Below, one piece after another: positions 19,605 through 28,942 of a DNA stretch of 64,000 bases. The DNA comes from Gari tellinella (taxonomy: Eukaryota > Mollusca > Bivalvia > Cardiida > Psammobiidae), in the NCBI GenBank assembly GCA_922989275.2, contig OV277857.1, positions 6,572,001-6,636,000 on the forward strand. The letters run 5' to 3'. The notes below the pieces were generated by a model. It made no database searches and was not told where the DNA came from. It saw nothing but the letters and a program-made list of their open reading frames with translations. Numbering within the stretch: the stretch's first letter is position 1; every line of letters begins with the position of its first letter. The position numbers and the translations under genes are program-made.

Positions 19605-19720
19605 ATATGGCAGAATTACAAAAAGTAAGAACTAAGATCAGATAACGTCTTGGGCGACCCTCTGATCTGAGTCTACACTGTTATTTTTAACAGGCATGGT
19701 GTTTGAACAGAACAAATATA
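19605..19720 (+). repeat. MITE-F remnant
   Basis: GTAAGAACTAAGATCAGATA and GACCCTCTGATCTGAGTCTA with CACTGTTATTTTTAACAGGC follow the F core. Both ends are missing. Confidence 0.45.
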
Positions 19721-19814
19721 TTAGTTACTTAAGTTCAACAGGTTAATCTAGCCTGATTCAAAATGTTCAAATTTCTTAAATGTAGTTTACACTTACTAAA
19801 CTTAAATCAACTGA

Positions 19815-20130
19815 AAAAAGAGTTTTGAAACTTGAAATGGACAATTCCAGTTCCCAGGCTGGTCTAGCCCATTTAGGCTATTGACAAACAGCGCATCATA
19901 ATACTTCATACGACAAATGTTGTCGTAAGTCAGATTATAAAAGTCTCAATTATTATTTATTTCTCCACCTAATCCTGATCTGTTACATCTCCTTGGAATC
20001 GTCTTTAAAAGCCAATATTAGATAGAGAAATAAAAAATTAACCTGAAACTGATCAGAGGGATGCTAACTATTCAAAAGTACTCTGTTTGAAATTGACATG
20101 TAAATGTGTTATTAGGATTCAAAAGGTTAA
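19815..20130 (+). mobile_element. MITE-F split by a foldback L
   Basis: GAAACTTGAAATGGACAATT and TGGTCTAGCCCATTTAGG are the F left arm. CTGATCAGAGGGATGC and AGGATTCAAAAGGTTAA are its right half. The sequence between, about 19893-20040, is FB-L. Confidence 0.55.
19893..20040. mobile_element. Foldback FB-L, one arm plus centre, in MITE-F
   Basis: ACTTCATACGACAAATGTTG, TCGTAAGTCAGATTATAA and TTTATTTCTCCACCTAATCC, then TTGGAATCGTCTT, match one arm of the complete L at 29645-29887. The GGGGCCC tip and most of the second arm are absent. Confidence 0.6.
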
Positions 20131-20153
20131 TAAATATCCTCCCCTAACCCTTT

Positions 20154-20381
20154 GCAAGTAGTTAGAACATTTATCAGACCCCGCAAATCGAAGCATCGGA
20201 TTACGTTTAAACAGTTTGATACCTATAGAGATATGTTTTCAACCAATGTGCCATAAATCTGATACATGTAAGCAGTTAGAACATTTATCAGACCCCGCAA
20301 ATCGAAGCATCTGATTACGTTTAAATAGTTTGACACCTGTAGAGATACGTTTTCAACCAATGTGCCATATATCTGATATTT
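20154..20381 (+). repeat. Tandem duplication, two 114-bp units
   Basis: Each unit has AGTTAGAACATTTATCAGAC, CCCGCAAATCGAAGCATC and TTTCAACCAATGTGCCATA; units start at 20154 and 20268 and differ at few positions. The unit looks like the middle of an old D-type element (GATTACGTTTAAACAGTTTG). Confidence 0.85.
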
Positions 20382-20525
20382 CAGGCAACAGTATCAGTGC
20401 ATACGATATAATGGTGTTAAACATGTTAAAAATATTGTATTTGCAAGAGTTAAACTATCCCATATTTGTAACACCACCGGTAACTGATATGTCGCTTTAG
20501 TGAATGACAGTTTTGGTTGTAGCAC

Positions 20526-20879
20526 TACAATGCTCCCGCCCTACAACATCCTTCCGAACAACGCTTCCCTCCTTACAACTACGAGTGTCCGAACAAGACA
20601 TTTATGTTTAACTCTTTCAATGCTGCAATAGTGTTTGTTTAAAATTGCTGTTTACTGTTTTTTCTCAAAATTACATTTTAGTGCACATTTTGACAGAGGA
20701 AATATAATGACGAGTGACAAACAGCTGAATTCCAGATTAGATGCCGCGTATATGTAAACGCGGCGTCTGATCTTGATTCAATCTGTTTATAAATATAAGC
20801 CAAGTCTTAAGTTTCCCTCCAAACAACACATACAATCTGTATCTCCCATTGGATGTTGTTGTAGAGAGGGTGCACTGTA
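20526..20879 (+). mobile_element. MITE-B, full length
   Basis: 354 bp. The left tip is TACAATGCTCCCGCCCTACA and the right tip GTAGAGAGGGTGCACTGTA. The hairpin top is enlarged by about 6 bp (GCCGCGTATATGTAAACGCGGC). Confidence 0.9.
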
Positions 20880-21060
20880 TCCTATTAGTATTTTTGTATT
20901 TTGTTTTCAGAAAATATGTGAACCTGACAAACTGTTCAATGTTTAATGCTGGTCGTATTAGAGATGAGCACAATTTGAAAGACACCACCAATCTTGTTTT
21001 TGTTAGTGTAATGATGTACAAAGGTTATACGGTGTAGTATCCCTAAGGTTCAATAGTTCA

Positions 21061-21195
21061 AAGGCCCCTCTTATAAAACGTCGTACGACAAATACGGTCG
21101 TTATTCAGATTCTAAAATGCTTCTTATTTACGACTCTATCTAATCCTGTCGTGTGACATCTATTTGAAATCGTCTTAAAACGACGATACCAAAGA
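21061..21195. repeat. Foldback FB-L, single arm
   Basis: GGCCCCTCTTATAAAACGTC, GTACGACAAATACGGTCG and CTAATCCTGTCGTGTGACAT with TTTGAAATCGTCTT match the left arm and centre of L; the second arm is missing. Confidence 0.6.
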
Positions 21196-21201
21196 GACGT
21201 C

Positions 21202-21453
21202 TTAACCCTTTACCCAATAGAAGCGCCTTTTAGCGGATATGATTTATTCATCCGCTGAAGAAAATATTTCCAATTTAATCAGTAATGAATATGTATTATA
21301 GGGAATATTTTCTATATTATAGCACATGATAGCTTAAAGCAGGCTGAAAGTAAAGCAGAATGCGCCCTAAGGCGCATTCTGCTTTACTTTCAACCTGCTT
21401 TAAGTAGTCATCTATCTTAAGTACTATAAATAGGCTATCAGGTAAAGGGTTAA
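21202..21453 (+). mobile_element. MITE-E, full length
   Basis: Reference copy, 252 bp between TTAA sites: TTAACCCTTTACCCAATAGA at the left, GGCTATCAGGTAAAGGGTTAA at the right. Core-2 is near perfect over about 72 bp: AGCTTAAAGCAGGCTGAAAG, AGCAGAATGCGCC and its inverse, CAACCTGCTTTAAG. TTAA plus CCC tips resemble piggyBac-class ends. Confidence 0.93.
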
Positions 21454-21527
21454 GTCAGGATTCGAGAGAGAAATCAGAAATTAGTTGTATTTTAAAGTTT
21501 TCTAAAGCTAATTGATTTCATAAAATA

Positions 21528-21681
21528 TAGGTTCCAGCTCAAAGCAAGCAAGGTGGATGTTAAACAGAAAGCTCCTAAAGGAGCTTTCTGTTTAACACTC
21601 ACCTTGCTTTAAGCAGTCAATTGCTTTTAACTCCTGTTAACTAACACACTTTAGTGGTCGTAATAGAGATGTTTTACTGCA
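21528..21681. mobile_element. MITE-C, left-truncated
   Basis: The core-2 hairpin is complete (AGCTCAAAGCAAGCAAGGTG, AAACAGAAAGCTCC / GGAGCTTTCTGTTTAA, CACCTTGCTTTAAGC). The right tip is TAGAGATGTTTTACTGCA. The left tip is missing. Confidence 0.75.
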
Positions 21682-21840
21682 TATGACCCTTACTAACGGA
21701 TGGGTTTATAGCGTGCGATACTATATCTTTGTCAGACTCTTGTGTTATATTGATACATTATGATTACAACAATATTAAACGGTTAAAAAAAATTGAACAT
21801 AATTAATTGCATCCACCACGCACGTACAATCAACTTTGCA

Positions 21841-22091
21841 TTAACTCTTTCCTCCCTGAAACCTCAAATGGACAATTCTAGTTTTCAATTTAGTCTAGTC
21901 CATTTTTGACTTTTTAGGGTTGACTATTACAATATATGCCAAACTAACAAACAGTGTAGACCCTGATCAGATGGCTCCTTAAAGAGCCATCTGATCAGGG
22001 TCTACACTGTTTGCATAGGACAAGTGTACTCCTCACAGGTACGCTGTTTGCAAATGACGCATATATGTGTGACTAGGGTACAAAGAGTTAA
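21841..22091 (+). mobile_element. MITE-F, full length
   Basis: Reference copy, 251 bp between TTAA sites. Left arm TTAACTCTTTCCTCCCTGAA; core ACAAACAGTGTAGACCCTGA, TCAGATGGCTCCTTAAAGAG, CCATCTGATCAGGGTCTACA; right arm with GACGCATATATGTGTGACTA and CAAAGAGTTAA. Confidence 0.93.
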
Positions 22092-22123
22092 GTGATCACT
22101 AATTGAAGAAGTATGGCTATTAC

Positions 22124-22447
22124 TTGAACCCTTTCCTCCCTCAAACCTCAAGTGGACAAATTTGTTTTTCAATATAGTCAAATCCGTTTTTTACTTTTTA
22201 TGATTTGTTTTCATTATATGTGTCAAAATGATAAACAGTGTAGTACAAGTCAGTACAATCGTCCTTTATTCACACCTTTCTTGTTAAGTGTGCACTTGTC
22301 CTGTACAAACAAAGGAACCCTTTGGCCATTGCTTGTTTGTTTTGCCATTTGTTGTAAAATCGATCATACATGTAGATAGTGACAAATGGAGAAGACCTTT
22401 TGGATAACTAGAACTATCCATTTGGAGTTTCAGGGGTGAATAAGTTA
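22124..22447 (+). mobile_element. MITE-F variant with both ends of the left-arm type
   Basis: The left side TTGAACCCTTTCCTCCCTCA runs to ATAAACAGTGTAG as in a normal F. The right side AACTATCCATTTGGAGTTTC and GGGGTGAATAAGTTAA is the inverse of the same left arm. The middle (about 22246-22384) is unrelated to F. This looks like a hairpin-mediated rearrangement. Confidence 0.65.
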
Positions 22448-22544
22448 AACCAGGTGTTACATTTCCTTAGCAGCACACGATTATTCAAACCGTGTCATAC
22501 TCTTTGATTAATTACAGTGCAATCAAGGCCGCTTATAGGAAAAT

Positions 22545-22605
22545 GTTTTTAGATGGAATTTCTACTTTACTTTCACCCTGATTTAAGATGGCATATACCA
22601 AAAAC
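22545..22605 (+). repeat. Core-2 half remnant
   Basis: GAATTTCTACTTTACTTTCA and CCCTGATTTAAGATGGC match the right arm of the E-type hairpin. Confidence 0.4.
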
Positions 22606-22669
22606 TGTTAATCAGTGTACCTTTGAATATCCGTCAAAATGTCGTTTTTGGTAACCAAAATATGGAATA

Positions 22670-22901
22670 AGAGAAAGAGAACACAATATTCCTTCCCGAT
22701 CAAATGCAACCGAGATGCAAATGCAATGTAGCACAATGTAGAAGATGGCAACCTTTTGAAAAAGCTAACCGTCAGTTTTAATCTGATTGGCAAACAGTTC
22801 GGAGCCTGATCAGACGCCGGGTTACCCGGCGTCTGATCTGGATCCAAACTGTTTGCTGTGGTCATAAGTTTATCATGAAAAGGACAATGTCTTCTCTACT
22901 G
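22670..22901 (-). mobile_element. MITE-A, diverged
   Basis: CCTTCCCGATCAAATGCAAC and a decayed long arm precede an intact hairpin (GGAGCCTGATCAGACGCC, GGGTTACCCGGCGTCTGATC). The right tip is GTCTTCTCTACTGTA; the GCGTAAACGCGTTT block is lost. Confidence 0.75.
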
Positions 22902-23144
22902 TATAACCCACCGAAATGTTCTGTGTTTTTGTTTCCCCCTTTTGCTTACGATTACTTCCCCCTTCCCCTCAATCATGCCAAGATCGTAATGATAAAGGAT
23001 GTTTCAAATTCTTTTGTTTTTAAAACACTTGTTTAAGATATAAATCAAATTCATTGCTTACACGATATTTCAGCACCCCCTAAAGTTTTATTGATGCATA
23101 TCCGGTATACGAATCTGCTCCAGGCATGCGAATGTGCATTCAAG
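22902..23144. other. Nothing recognised
   Basis: CCCCCTTTTGCTT and CCCCCTTCCCCTC form a C-rich stretch near 22936-22970. Otherwise no element or gene recognised. Confidence 0.4.
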
Positions 23145-23385
23145 AACAGTGGAGAAAACGTTTTTCTTTCCTATAAAATGCTTTTATGCTAGGAACCTTA
23201 TGCCCACGACATACAGTTCAGAGCCAGATCAGACGCCGGTCGACTCGATGTCTGATCAGGCTCGAACCTGTTTTCCACTCAGGCTAAAATAAACCGTAAG
23301 AAATTAAAAAACATTTCTAAACATTGAATTACAATACGATTGCGTTTCGCTTAGTAAACGTTAAACAACGGCCTCCTACACTGTA
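23145..23385 (+). mobile_element. MITE-A, diverged
   Basis: The left tip AACAGTGGAGAAAACGTTTT has AA for TA; the right tip is CTCCTACACTGTA. The hairpin top reads GACGCCGGTCGACTCGATGTC, so both arms have drifted. Confidence 0.75.
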
Positions 23386-23504
23386 GAGCACCGTTATGGT
23401 GTTTATGTGATAGGCGTGAAAGATAAATATTTTATACCGATTACTTGATATTCGTAATTAGGCCTGTTAGGAGTATATCCCGCTATCAAAATCACTTAAA
23501 ATCA

Positions 23505-23670
23505 GAATTATTTAAAGCAGGTGCCTACTTAAAACAATATAGAAGTAAGACAGAAGGCTGATTTGCCTGTTTCTAGTTTTGAAGACAAGTGATTACATAT
23601 TTTAGCTGACTGAGTTTTGGGGAATGCGAATTTCGTTTTTTAGCCTGCATTAAGATGACACCTGCTAGGA
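23505..23670. repeat. Core-2 element, strongly degenerate
   Basis: TTTAAAGCAGGTGCCTAC, TTCTAGTTTTGAAGACAAGT and GCCTGCATTAAGATGACACC are E/C blocks in disturbed order. Confidence 0.35.
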
Positions 23671-23760
23671 AAATCGAAAATATTGTTATGTTGCAATTCA
23701 CGACTCGCAAGAGTAGAATATTTTCTACGGTGCAAAAACAAACGTAAGACGTAAAAGGCT

Positions 23761-24010
23761 TACAGTGGAGAATCTGTTATTCTTTCCCAATAAACGCGTT
23801 TACGCTAAAACTATTATTTGTAGTGCAAACAGTTTGGAGCCACATCAGACGCCGGGTAACCCGGCGTCTGATCAGGCTCCAAACTGTTTGCCACCAAGAT
23901 AAACATGAAATATCAGAATTGTCCAAAAGTTGTCCTTTTCTACGTTTTAGTGCTTTGCGTTTGCGTACGTTTGCGTTTAAACGGGAAAGAATAACAGATT
24001 CATCACTGTA
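23761..24010 (+). mobile_element. MITE-A, full length
   Basis: 250 bp, TA edges. The hairpin is intact apart from GAGCCACATCAG; the right tip is GATTCATCACTGTA. Confidence 0.95.
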
Positions 24011-24014
24011 TGTA

Positions 24015-24085
24015 TTGAGTAATGAGTTAAAGCAATGTAGAAGTAAATCAGACGGCTCTTCTATGCTTTCACGCTGCTTTATGGT
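24015..24085. repeat. Core-2 remnant beside MITE-A
   Basis: GAGTTAAAGCAATGTAGAAG, AAATCAGACGGCTCTTC and CACGCTGCTTTATGGTACC keep the C-type hairpin order. Confidence 0.4.
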
Positions 24086-24164
24086 ACCGGAGTGTACTAT
24101 ACAGCATTAACCTTGTTCTCGCTACATTATGTCCAATGGTAATAAAAGCATAAAAGACGTGTCT

Positions 24165-24290
24165 AAGCTTTTCCCTAAGCTTGAATTGGTCAGATTTGAA
24201 AAAAAGATGTGTTCATCTCAACTATCGAAAGCTTGAATATTATCTCAGACTCACTCAAACGCTTTATAACAATATACCCATACTAAAAGT
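24165..24290. repeat. Foldback FB-G, diverged
   Basis: GCTTGAATTGGTCAGATTTG in the middle and TATCTCAGACTCACTCAAAC then GCTTTATAAC at the right match other G copies. The left tip is unclear. Confidence 0.45.
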
Positions 24291-24322
24291 AAAATTGAAT
24301 TTGTTATGTAATACATATCTTG

Positions 24323-24627
24323 TTAACCCTTTACTCCACATACTGTTCCTAGTTTCGACGATAAGTGATCATTTAATTCAGGTTGATAATAAAGCAGAAT
24401 GTGCCGAAAGGTGAATTCTGCTTTACTTTCAGCCTTATCTAAGCTACATTCCGTGAGGATGTATAATTCAATATAAGATATATAATTTTATAGCGGATAT
24501 TTTCTCTGTTACGGTGTATATTGTTTTATGTTGCATACTCGTTACTATATAAACTGAACTATTTTTTTGCTTGGAGGAATAAATTGAATGTGGTAAAATT
24601 AGTATGTATGGTGGAGTAAAGAGTTAA
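24323..24627 (-). mobile_element. MITE-E, long variant
   Basis: 305 bp between TTAA sites: TTAACCCTTTACTCCACATA and GGTGGAGTAAAGAGTTAA. Core-2 is AATAAAGCAGAATGTGCCG, AGGTGAATTCTGCTTTACTT. The long arm carries about 50 extra bp. Confidence 0.8.
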
Positions 24628-24876
24628 ACATATTTGTTACAGTAAAGATTATTTAACGACATCATTCTGGAACATTATCAATAATTGGGTTTATTTGGCA
24701 ACTCAGAACCATCAACCGATCACATCAATGCCCAAGGGACGTAACTCTTGAATTTGTAAAAACCTTCCAGGTGGTTTGTGGAAGCTGGGATATTCTATCC
24801 AGATTTTGGTCGGTGCCTAAAATAATGTTTACATTAACGTGTATACGAGGTATTTCACCTCTGACGAGTTAATTGG
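24628..24876. other. Nothing recognised
   Basis: No element or gene recognised. Confidence 0.4.
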
Positions 24877-25102
24877 TACAGTGGATAATACGTTATTTTT
24901 ACACATAAGCGCGCTTGTAATAAAATTAGTAAATACATTGCAAACAGATTCGGAGCCAGATAAGACGCCGAGTCACTCGGCGTCTGATCTGGTTCCAAAT
25001 ATGTTTTCACTCAGACTTTAATAAAATATTATAATTGTTAAATATGTGTCTTTTGATATATCTTAGCGGTGTTTTGGAAAGACTAATGTTTTCCATCCAG
25101 TA
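24877..25102 (+). mobile_element. MITE-A, diverged
   Basis: The left tip is TACAGTGGATAATACGTTAT. The hairpin is GCAAACAGATTCGGAGCCAG, GACGCCGAGTCACTCGGCGTC. The right tip TTTTCCATCCAGTA is decayed, and a second A begins four bases later. Confidence 0.78.
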
Positions 25103-25105
25103 TGA

Positions 25106-25440
25106 TACGATGGAGAAGACGTTATTCCGTCTACCCCCCCCCCCCCCCCCCCAAAAAAAAATCAAAACAAATCAAAACAAATCACAACAACAGCAACAAC
25201 AACAACAAAATAATAGCAAGAAAATAAATAAAAAATGAATAAATAAATAAACCACCCCCATAATCCGCGTCTACACTAAAACAGGTATGTCCATTACAAA
25301 CGGTTTGGAGCCAGATTAAACGTCAGCTATTCAGATAGAAATAAATCGTTCTAAACCTAGACATTTTGTACATGTTTACTGCATTATGTTTGTATTTTGT
25401 TTGTGGTTTAATGGGAAAGACTTACGTTTGCAACACAGTA
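25106..25440 (+). mobile_element. MITE-A carrying a microsatellite
   Basis: TACGATGGAGAAGACGTTAT is the left tip. After about 30 bp it is interrupted by simple sequence, then TCTACACTAAAACAGGTATG, CAAACGGTTTGGAGCCAG and an old right arm ending GCAACACAGTA. The hairpin centre is lost. Confidence 0.65.
25133..25245 (+). repeat. Compound simple repeat: C-run, A-run, CAA and AAT repeats
   Basis: About 19 C, then 9 A, then AATCAAAAC repeats, a (CAA)n tract and AATAAATA repeats. It lies within the A element, replacing part of its left arm. Confidence 0.9.
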
Positions 25441-25545
25441 TGATGGTAACGTAGAAACAGCTGAAGCAACACCTTGACAACCTTGTAAAAACATTTTGTA
25501 TTTGTGTAATAAAAGCAAAAACCTATCCATGCACTTCCCTATTAC

Positions 25546-25720
25546 CCTTTCCCCATAGCTTGTTCATTATACTTTAAGTTTGTAGCTGTAGCTTAGCACT
25601 GAAATACATGTACCTCAATACATGTTTCAACTTTGAAACGATATTGCAGACAGCAATATTAAAGCAGAAGATATTACGGCGGTGAGGGGGTAACACATCA
25701 CTATTAAAGTTTGTATTAGG
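25546..25720. repeat. E-D chimeric remnant
   Basis: TTACCCTTTCCCCATAGCTT is the inverse E right end. CAACTTTGAAACGATATTGC, AAAGCAGAAGATATTACGGC and GGTGAGGGGGTAA are the right half of D. They are joined within about 50 bp. Confidence 0.5.
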
Positions 25721-25782
25721 ATCAGACACCGAGTTATATTTCATCTGATAGTGTTCAAATACTCGGTTTAAGATTTAATTAA

Positions 25783-26680
25783 TTTAAGGGTGTATGAAAC
25801 TCATGAATTTGGGAATTTTTCAAAGTATATGAAAACACTCTATGATGGTTTTGTATTGAAGAGCTATTTAAGATGACTGAAAAAAAGGAAAAAATTGTAC
25901 ATTTTGGTGAACAACATTCGGCTCTTATTTTGTCCTTTTCAAACAGCACGCTTCAATAAAATCCATTTTAAATGAATACAAATATGATAATTTTGTTTTG
26001 TGTTATTTATTTCCTGTCTATGGTCGTATTTCTTCATACAAAAACTGATTTAAGAGAAAACAGGCACCAAATGAGAAATTTATAATGCTCTAAATATCAT
26101 CATTATGGTACTTTTTTGTAAATTTTGTAAAGGGAGATAACTCTTTTTACTTTAATAACTCAAAATTTTCAACACTGACCTTTCAATTTCTTTTCAAATT
26201 TTGAACTGCCTTAGCATGGGCTTTCATCTGGTAGAATATCAGAAAAAGTTTAATACAAGAACTATTTCATTTTCAAACTTTTTTACTTTTTTCATAAAAT
26301 AAAAAATCTGATAAAATCATGCCCTATAAAAAGCATATGGATCCATATTATTTAAACCAGGTACCTGCGTTGTCTAAAGTTGGTTTCTTCATGTAAAATA
26401 CCACCATAGACATAAAATGAATAATGAAAACCCACATTTCAGTGTTTGTTTTGTTTTGAAATAGATTTTACCGAAGCTTGTACTCTGAATGGGTAAAATT
26501 TGAAACAAAATCAAAATTTGACATACCTTTTTCAAATCGCTGTAGCTAAAAAAAACAGGATACCATCATAATTACTTTTTTAATTTTTTCATTCATAAAA
26601 AACAGCTCTTCCACAAAAACAATGATAGAAAAAAGCTTAATACTTTAAAAAATTCGCTTATGGTTTGATACACCCTTAAA
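25783..26680. mobile_element. Element M, about 900-bp inverted-repeat element
   Basis: TTTAAGGGTGTATGAAAC at the left and GTTTGATACACCCTTAAA at the right are near-exact inverses. The interior is AT-rich and has none of the core hairpins, no nested MITE and no long frame. Size and structure suggest a non-autonomous DNA transposon of unassigned superfamily. Confidence 0.65.
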
Positions 26681-26778
26681 ATGTAAATGACTGATTTTAG
26701 GCCTTTTGGCCGACGTCAAGTACAAGAAGACGATTGCAAAACATGTTAAGGCGCTTAAGGCGCAATAGAAAACATTAA

Positions 26779-27243
26779 TACCCAGTGGAAAAGCTTCGAG
26801 TCTTTCTCGTTTAAACACAAACGAAACGTAAACGCATGGCAACTAAGTTAACAAAATGACAGCTTTTTGGCACCTCTGTCTGCTAATTTTAATGTGAGAA
26901 GCAATAAGGTTGGATCCTGATCAGACAATGCGTTTAACTTAATTGTTTTAGCATACAGGCGTTTATTGGGAAATAATACAGTGGAGAATCTGTTATTCTT
27001 TCCCAATAAACGCGTTTACGCTAAAACTATTATTTACAGTGCAAACAGTTTGGAGTCAGATCAGACGCCGGGTAACCCGGCGTCTGATCAGGCTCCAAAC
27101 TGTTTGCCACCAAGATAAACATGAAATATCAGAATTGTCCAAAAGTTGTTCTTTTCTACGTTTTAGTGCTTTGCGTTTGCGTACGTTTGCGTTTAAACGG
27201 GAAAGAATAACAGATTCTCCACTGTAATAACATATCCACTGTA
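26779..27243 (-). mobile_element. MITE-A, older, split by a second MITE-A
   Basis: The left tip is TACCCAGTGGAAAAGC, then GTTTAAACACAAACG. The hairpin has lost its centre (TTGGATCCTGATCAGACAATG then GCGTTTAACTT). The right arm GGCGTTTATTGGGAAATAAT continues beyond the inserted copy as AACATATCCACTGTA. Confidence 0.75.
26977..27226 (+). mobile_element. MITE-A, full length, inside MITE-A
   Basis: 250 bp, TA edges, near-consensus. It is inserted in the terminal repeat of the older, opposite-strand copy. Confidence 0.95.
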
Positions 27244-27518
27244 GTTGGTGTCAGCTGCCGTTGCGCTTTTATCAAGTGATTGTGGTTACTGCTCCCATCC
27301 TCGTTATTATCGTCATGTTATTATTGATAAAGCTGCCCTTGTTAGTAGGTTGTCGGATGCAACTGTAATTGTCGTTCGATGAATGGTATTTATTTAAATG
27401 TACCATCATCTATGTATGATAGCAAACATTGATTGGACCAGGGCTGTATACAGGTCCTCAATGACAACTAGTGCGTATACATGTATAAACCGTTATGGTA
27501 CCACCAAAATATTCTAAT

Positions 27519-27765
27519 GCAACCCTTTCATGATCAAATTATTCGGGAGATGTTTACTCCTTCGCCGTTTCATTGTCGTCTGATTCAATTTTGGTGTCTG
27601 CAATGTCGTTTTAAAGTTAAAAAATAAGGCAGTATAAATGAAGAAATTTCAATATGACTGTGAAACAGTTTGGGTCCTGATCAGACACCGCGTTCCGCGG
27701 CGTCTGGTCAGGATCCTAACTTTTTGCAAACGCGTTTTTAGCGTCATTGAGAGTGAAAGGGTTAA
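27519..27765 (-). mobile_element. MITE-D, full length
   Basis: 247 bp. The left end is CAACCCTTTCATGATCAAAT, the right end GTCATTGAGAGTGAAAGGGTTAA. Core-1 is AAACAGTTTGGGTCCTGATC, GACACCGCGTTCCGCGGCGTC. Confidence 0.9.
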
Positions 27766-27909
27766 TTAACCTATTCCCATTTAAAGTGCTTATAGGTGAT
27801 TTAACAAAAAGTGAATGTTACCAGCTGTTTGGTACTCAACTCGACATTTCTTCTGTTAAAATGCCTTATATGTAATCTATTTAATATATTGTAGAAAGCG
27901 ACTCTAACT

Positions 27910-28185
27910 CAGGGACCCCGAGCGACGAGTATAAACGTCCTTTACAAACAGTGTATTTGTGAAGACTACACTTGTTCTATAAAACGGTGTAGACACAAAT
28001 CAGTGGACAGGATTTAATAATTATGTTTTTATTAAATCTATTGAAAAGTGCTAACAGTGCAGAACCTGATCAGAAGGGTCCTATTGGTACACTGTTTGCA
28101 TTGACAAATGTGCATATTAGAAGTATACTGTTTGTAAATGACGAGTATACTCGTCGGTTGTGTTGAATGGTTTCAGCGATAGTTA
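27910..28185 (-). repeat. MITE-F-like element with repeated ends
   Basis: GAGCGACGAGTATAAACGTC and TTTACAAACAGTGTATTTG at the left, and TATACTGTTTGTAAATGACG with AGTATACTCGTCGG at the right, are inverse versions of the same F right arm. The middle holds GTGCAGAACCTGATCAGAAG. Confidence 0.5.
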
Positions 28186-28691
28186 AGACATTTCCATTCG
28201 ATAATAAGATTTAATCGTATATGATCATATAATCGTCGGTACTATTTAGAAACATTTCACAAACCTTATTAGAATCCTTAGATAACGTAGTCAAACGTAG
28301 TAAACGTAGTCCATGCTTACTATAATCCAAATGCGCCTAGCAGCTTGTATCTATATATCTAGTCGATTAAACCCAATAAGCGAACTAGACAAGAGCAACT
28401 TGACATGGCACAAAGCATCAAGTCTGTGAGATGAGAGGATAGACTGATTTTAGTGCAGTAGTCATACACAGAATGGTTGTTAAGGTATAGTGCTATTGGT
28501 TTTATAGAGGGTTCGCTTCGTCACTGCAGCACACATGTCGATGATTGCGAAACACCATGTGTCTTTATGATGTCAGTTAAGACATAAAAATATTAGTAAC
28601 TGTGTTAGACGAGTCTCTTATGTAATTCTTCAGCGAGTTCGAAATCATAACGGAGGCGTTTTTAATTGCGAGTAACAGCCGTATGGTGTGC
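28186..28691. other. Nothing recognised
   Basis: Short local repeat of CGTAGTCAAACGTAGTAAACG near 28290. No element or gene recognised. Confidence 0.4.
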
Positions 28692-28941
28692 TACAGTGGA
28701 GAAAACGTTATTCTTCCCAATAAACGCGTTTACGCAAAAACTGTTATTTCCTATGCAAACAGTTTGGAGCCAGATCAGACACCGGGTAACCCGGCATCTG
28801 ATCAGGCTCCAAACTGTTTGCCACTCAGATTAAAACGAATACTCATATTTATTAAAAAGTGGTCATTTTATACGTTTTAGTGCTTTGCGTTTGCGTTTCG
28901 TTTGCGTTTAAACGGGAAGGAATAAAGTTTTGTCCACTGTA
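28692..28941 (+). mobile_element. MITE-A
   Basis: 250 bp, TA edges. The left arm is CGCAAAAACTGTTATTTCCT; the right arm has GCGTTTCGTTTGCG in place of GCGTACGTTTGCG. An older subfamily with the CAGTGGAGAAAACG tip. Confidence 0.93.
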
Positions 28942-28942
28942 C

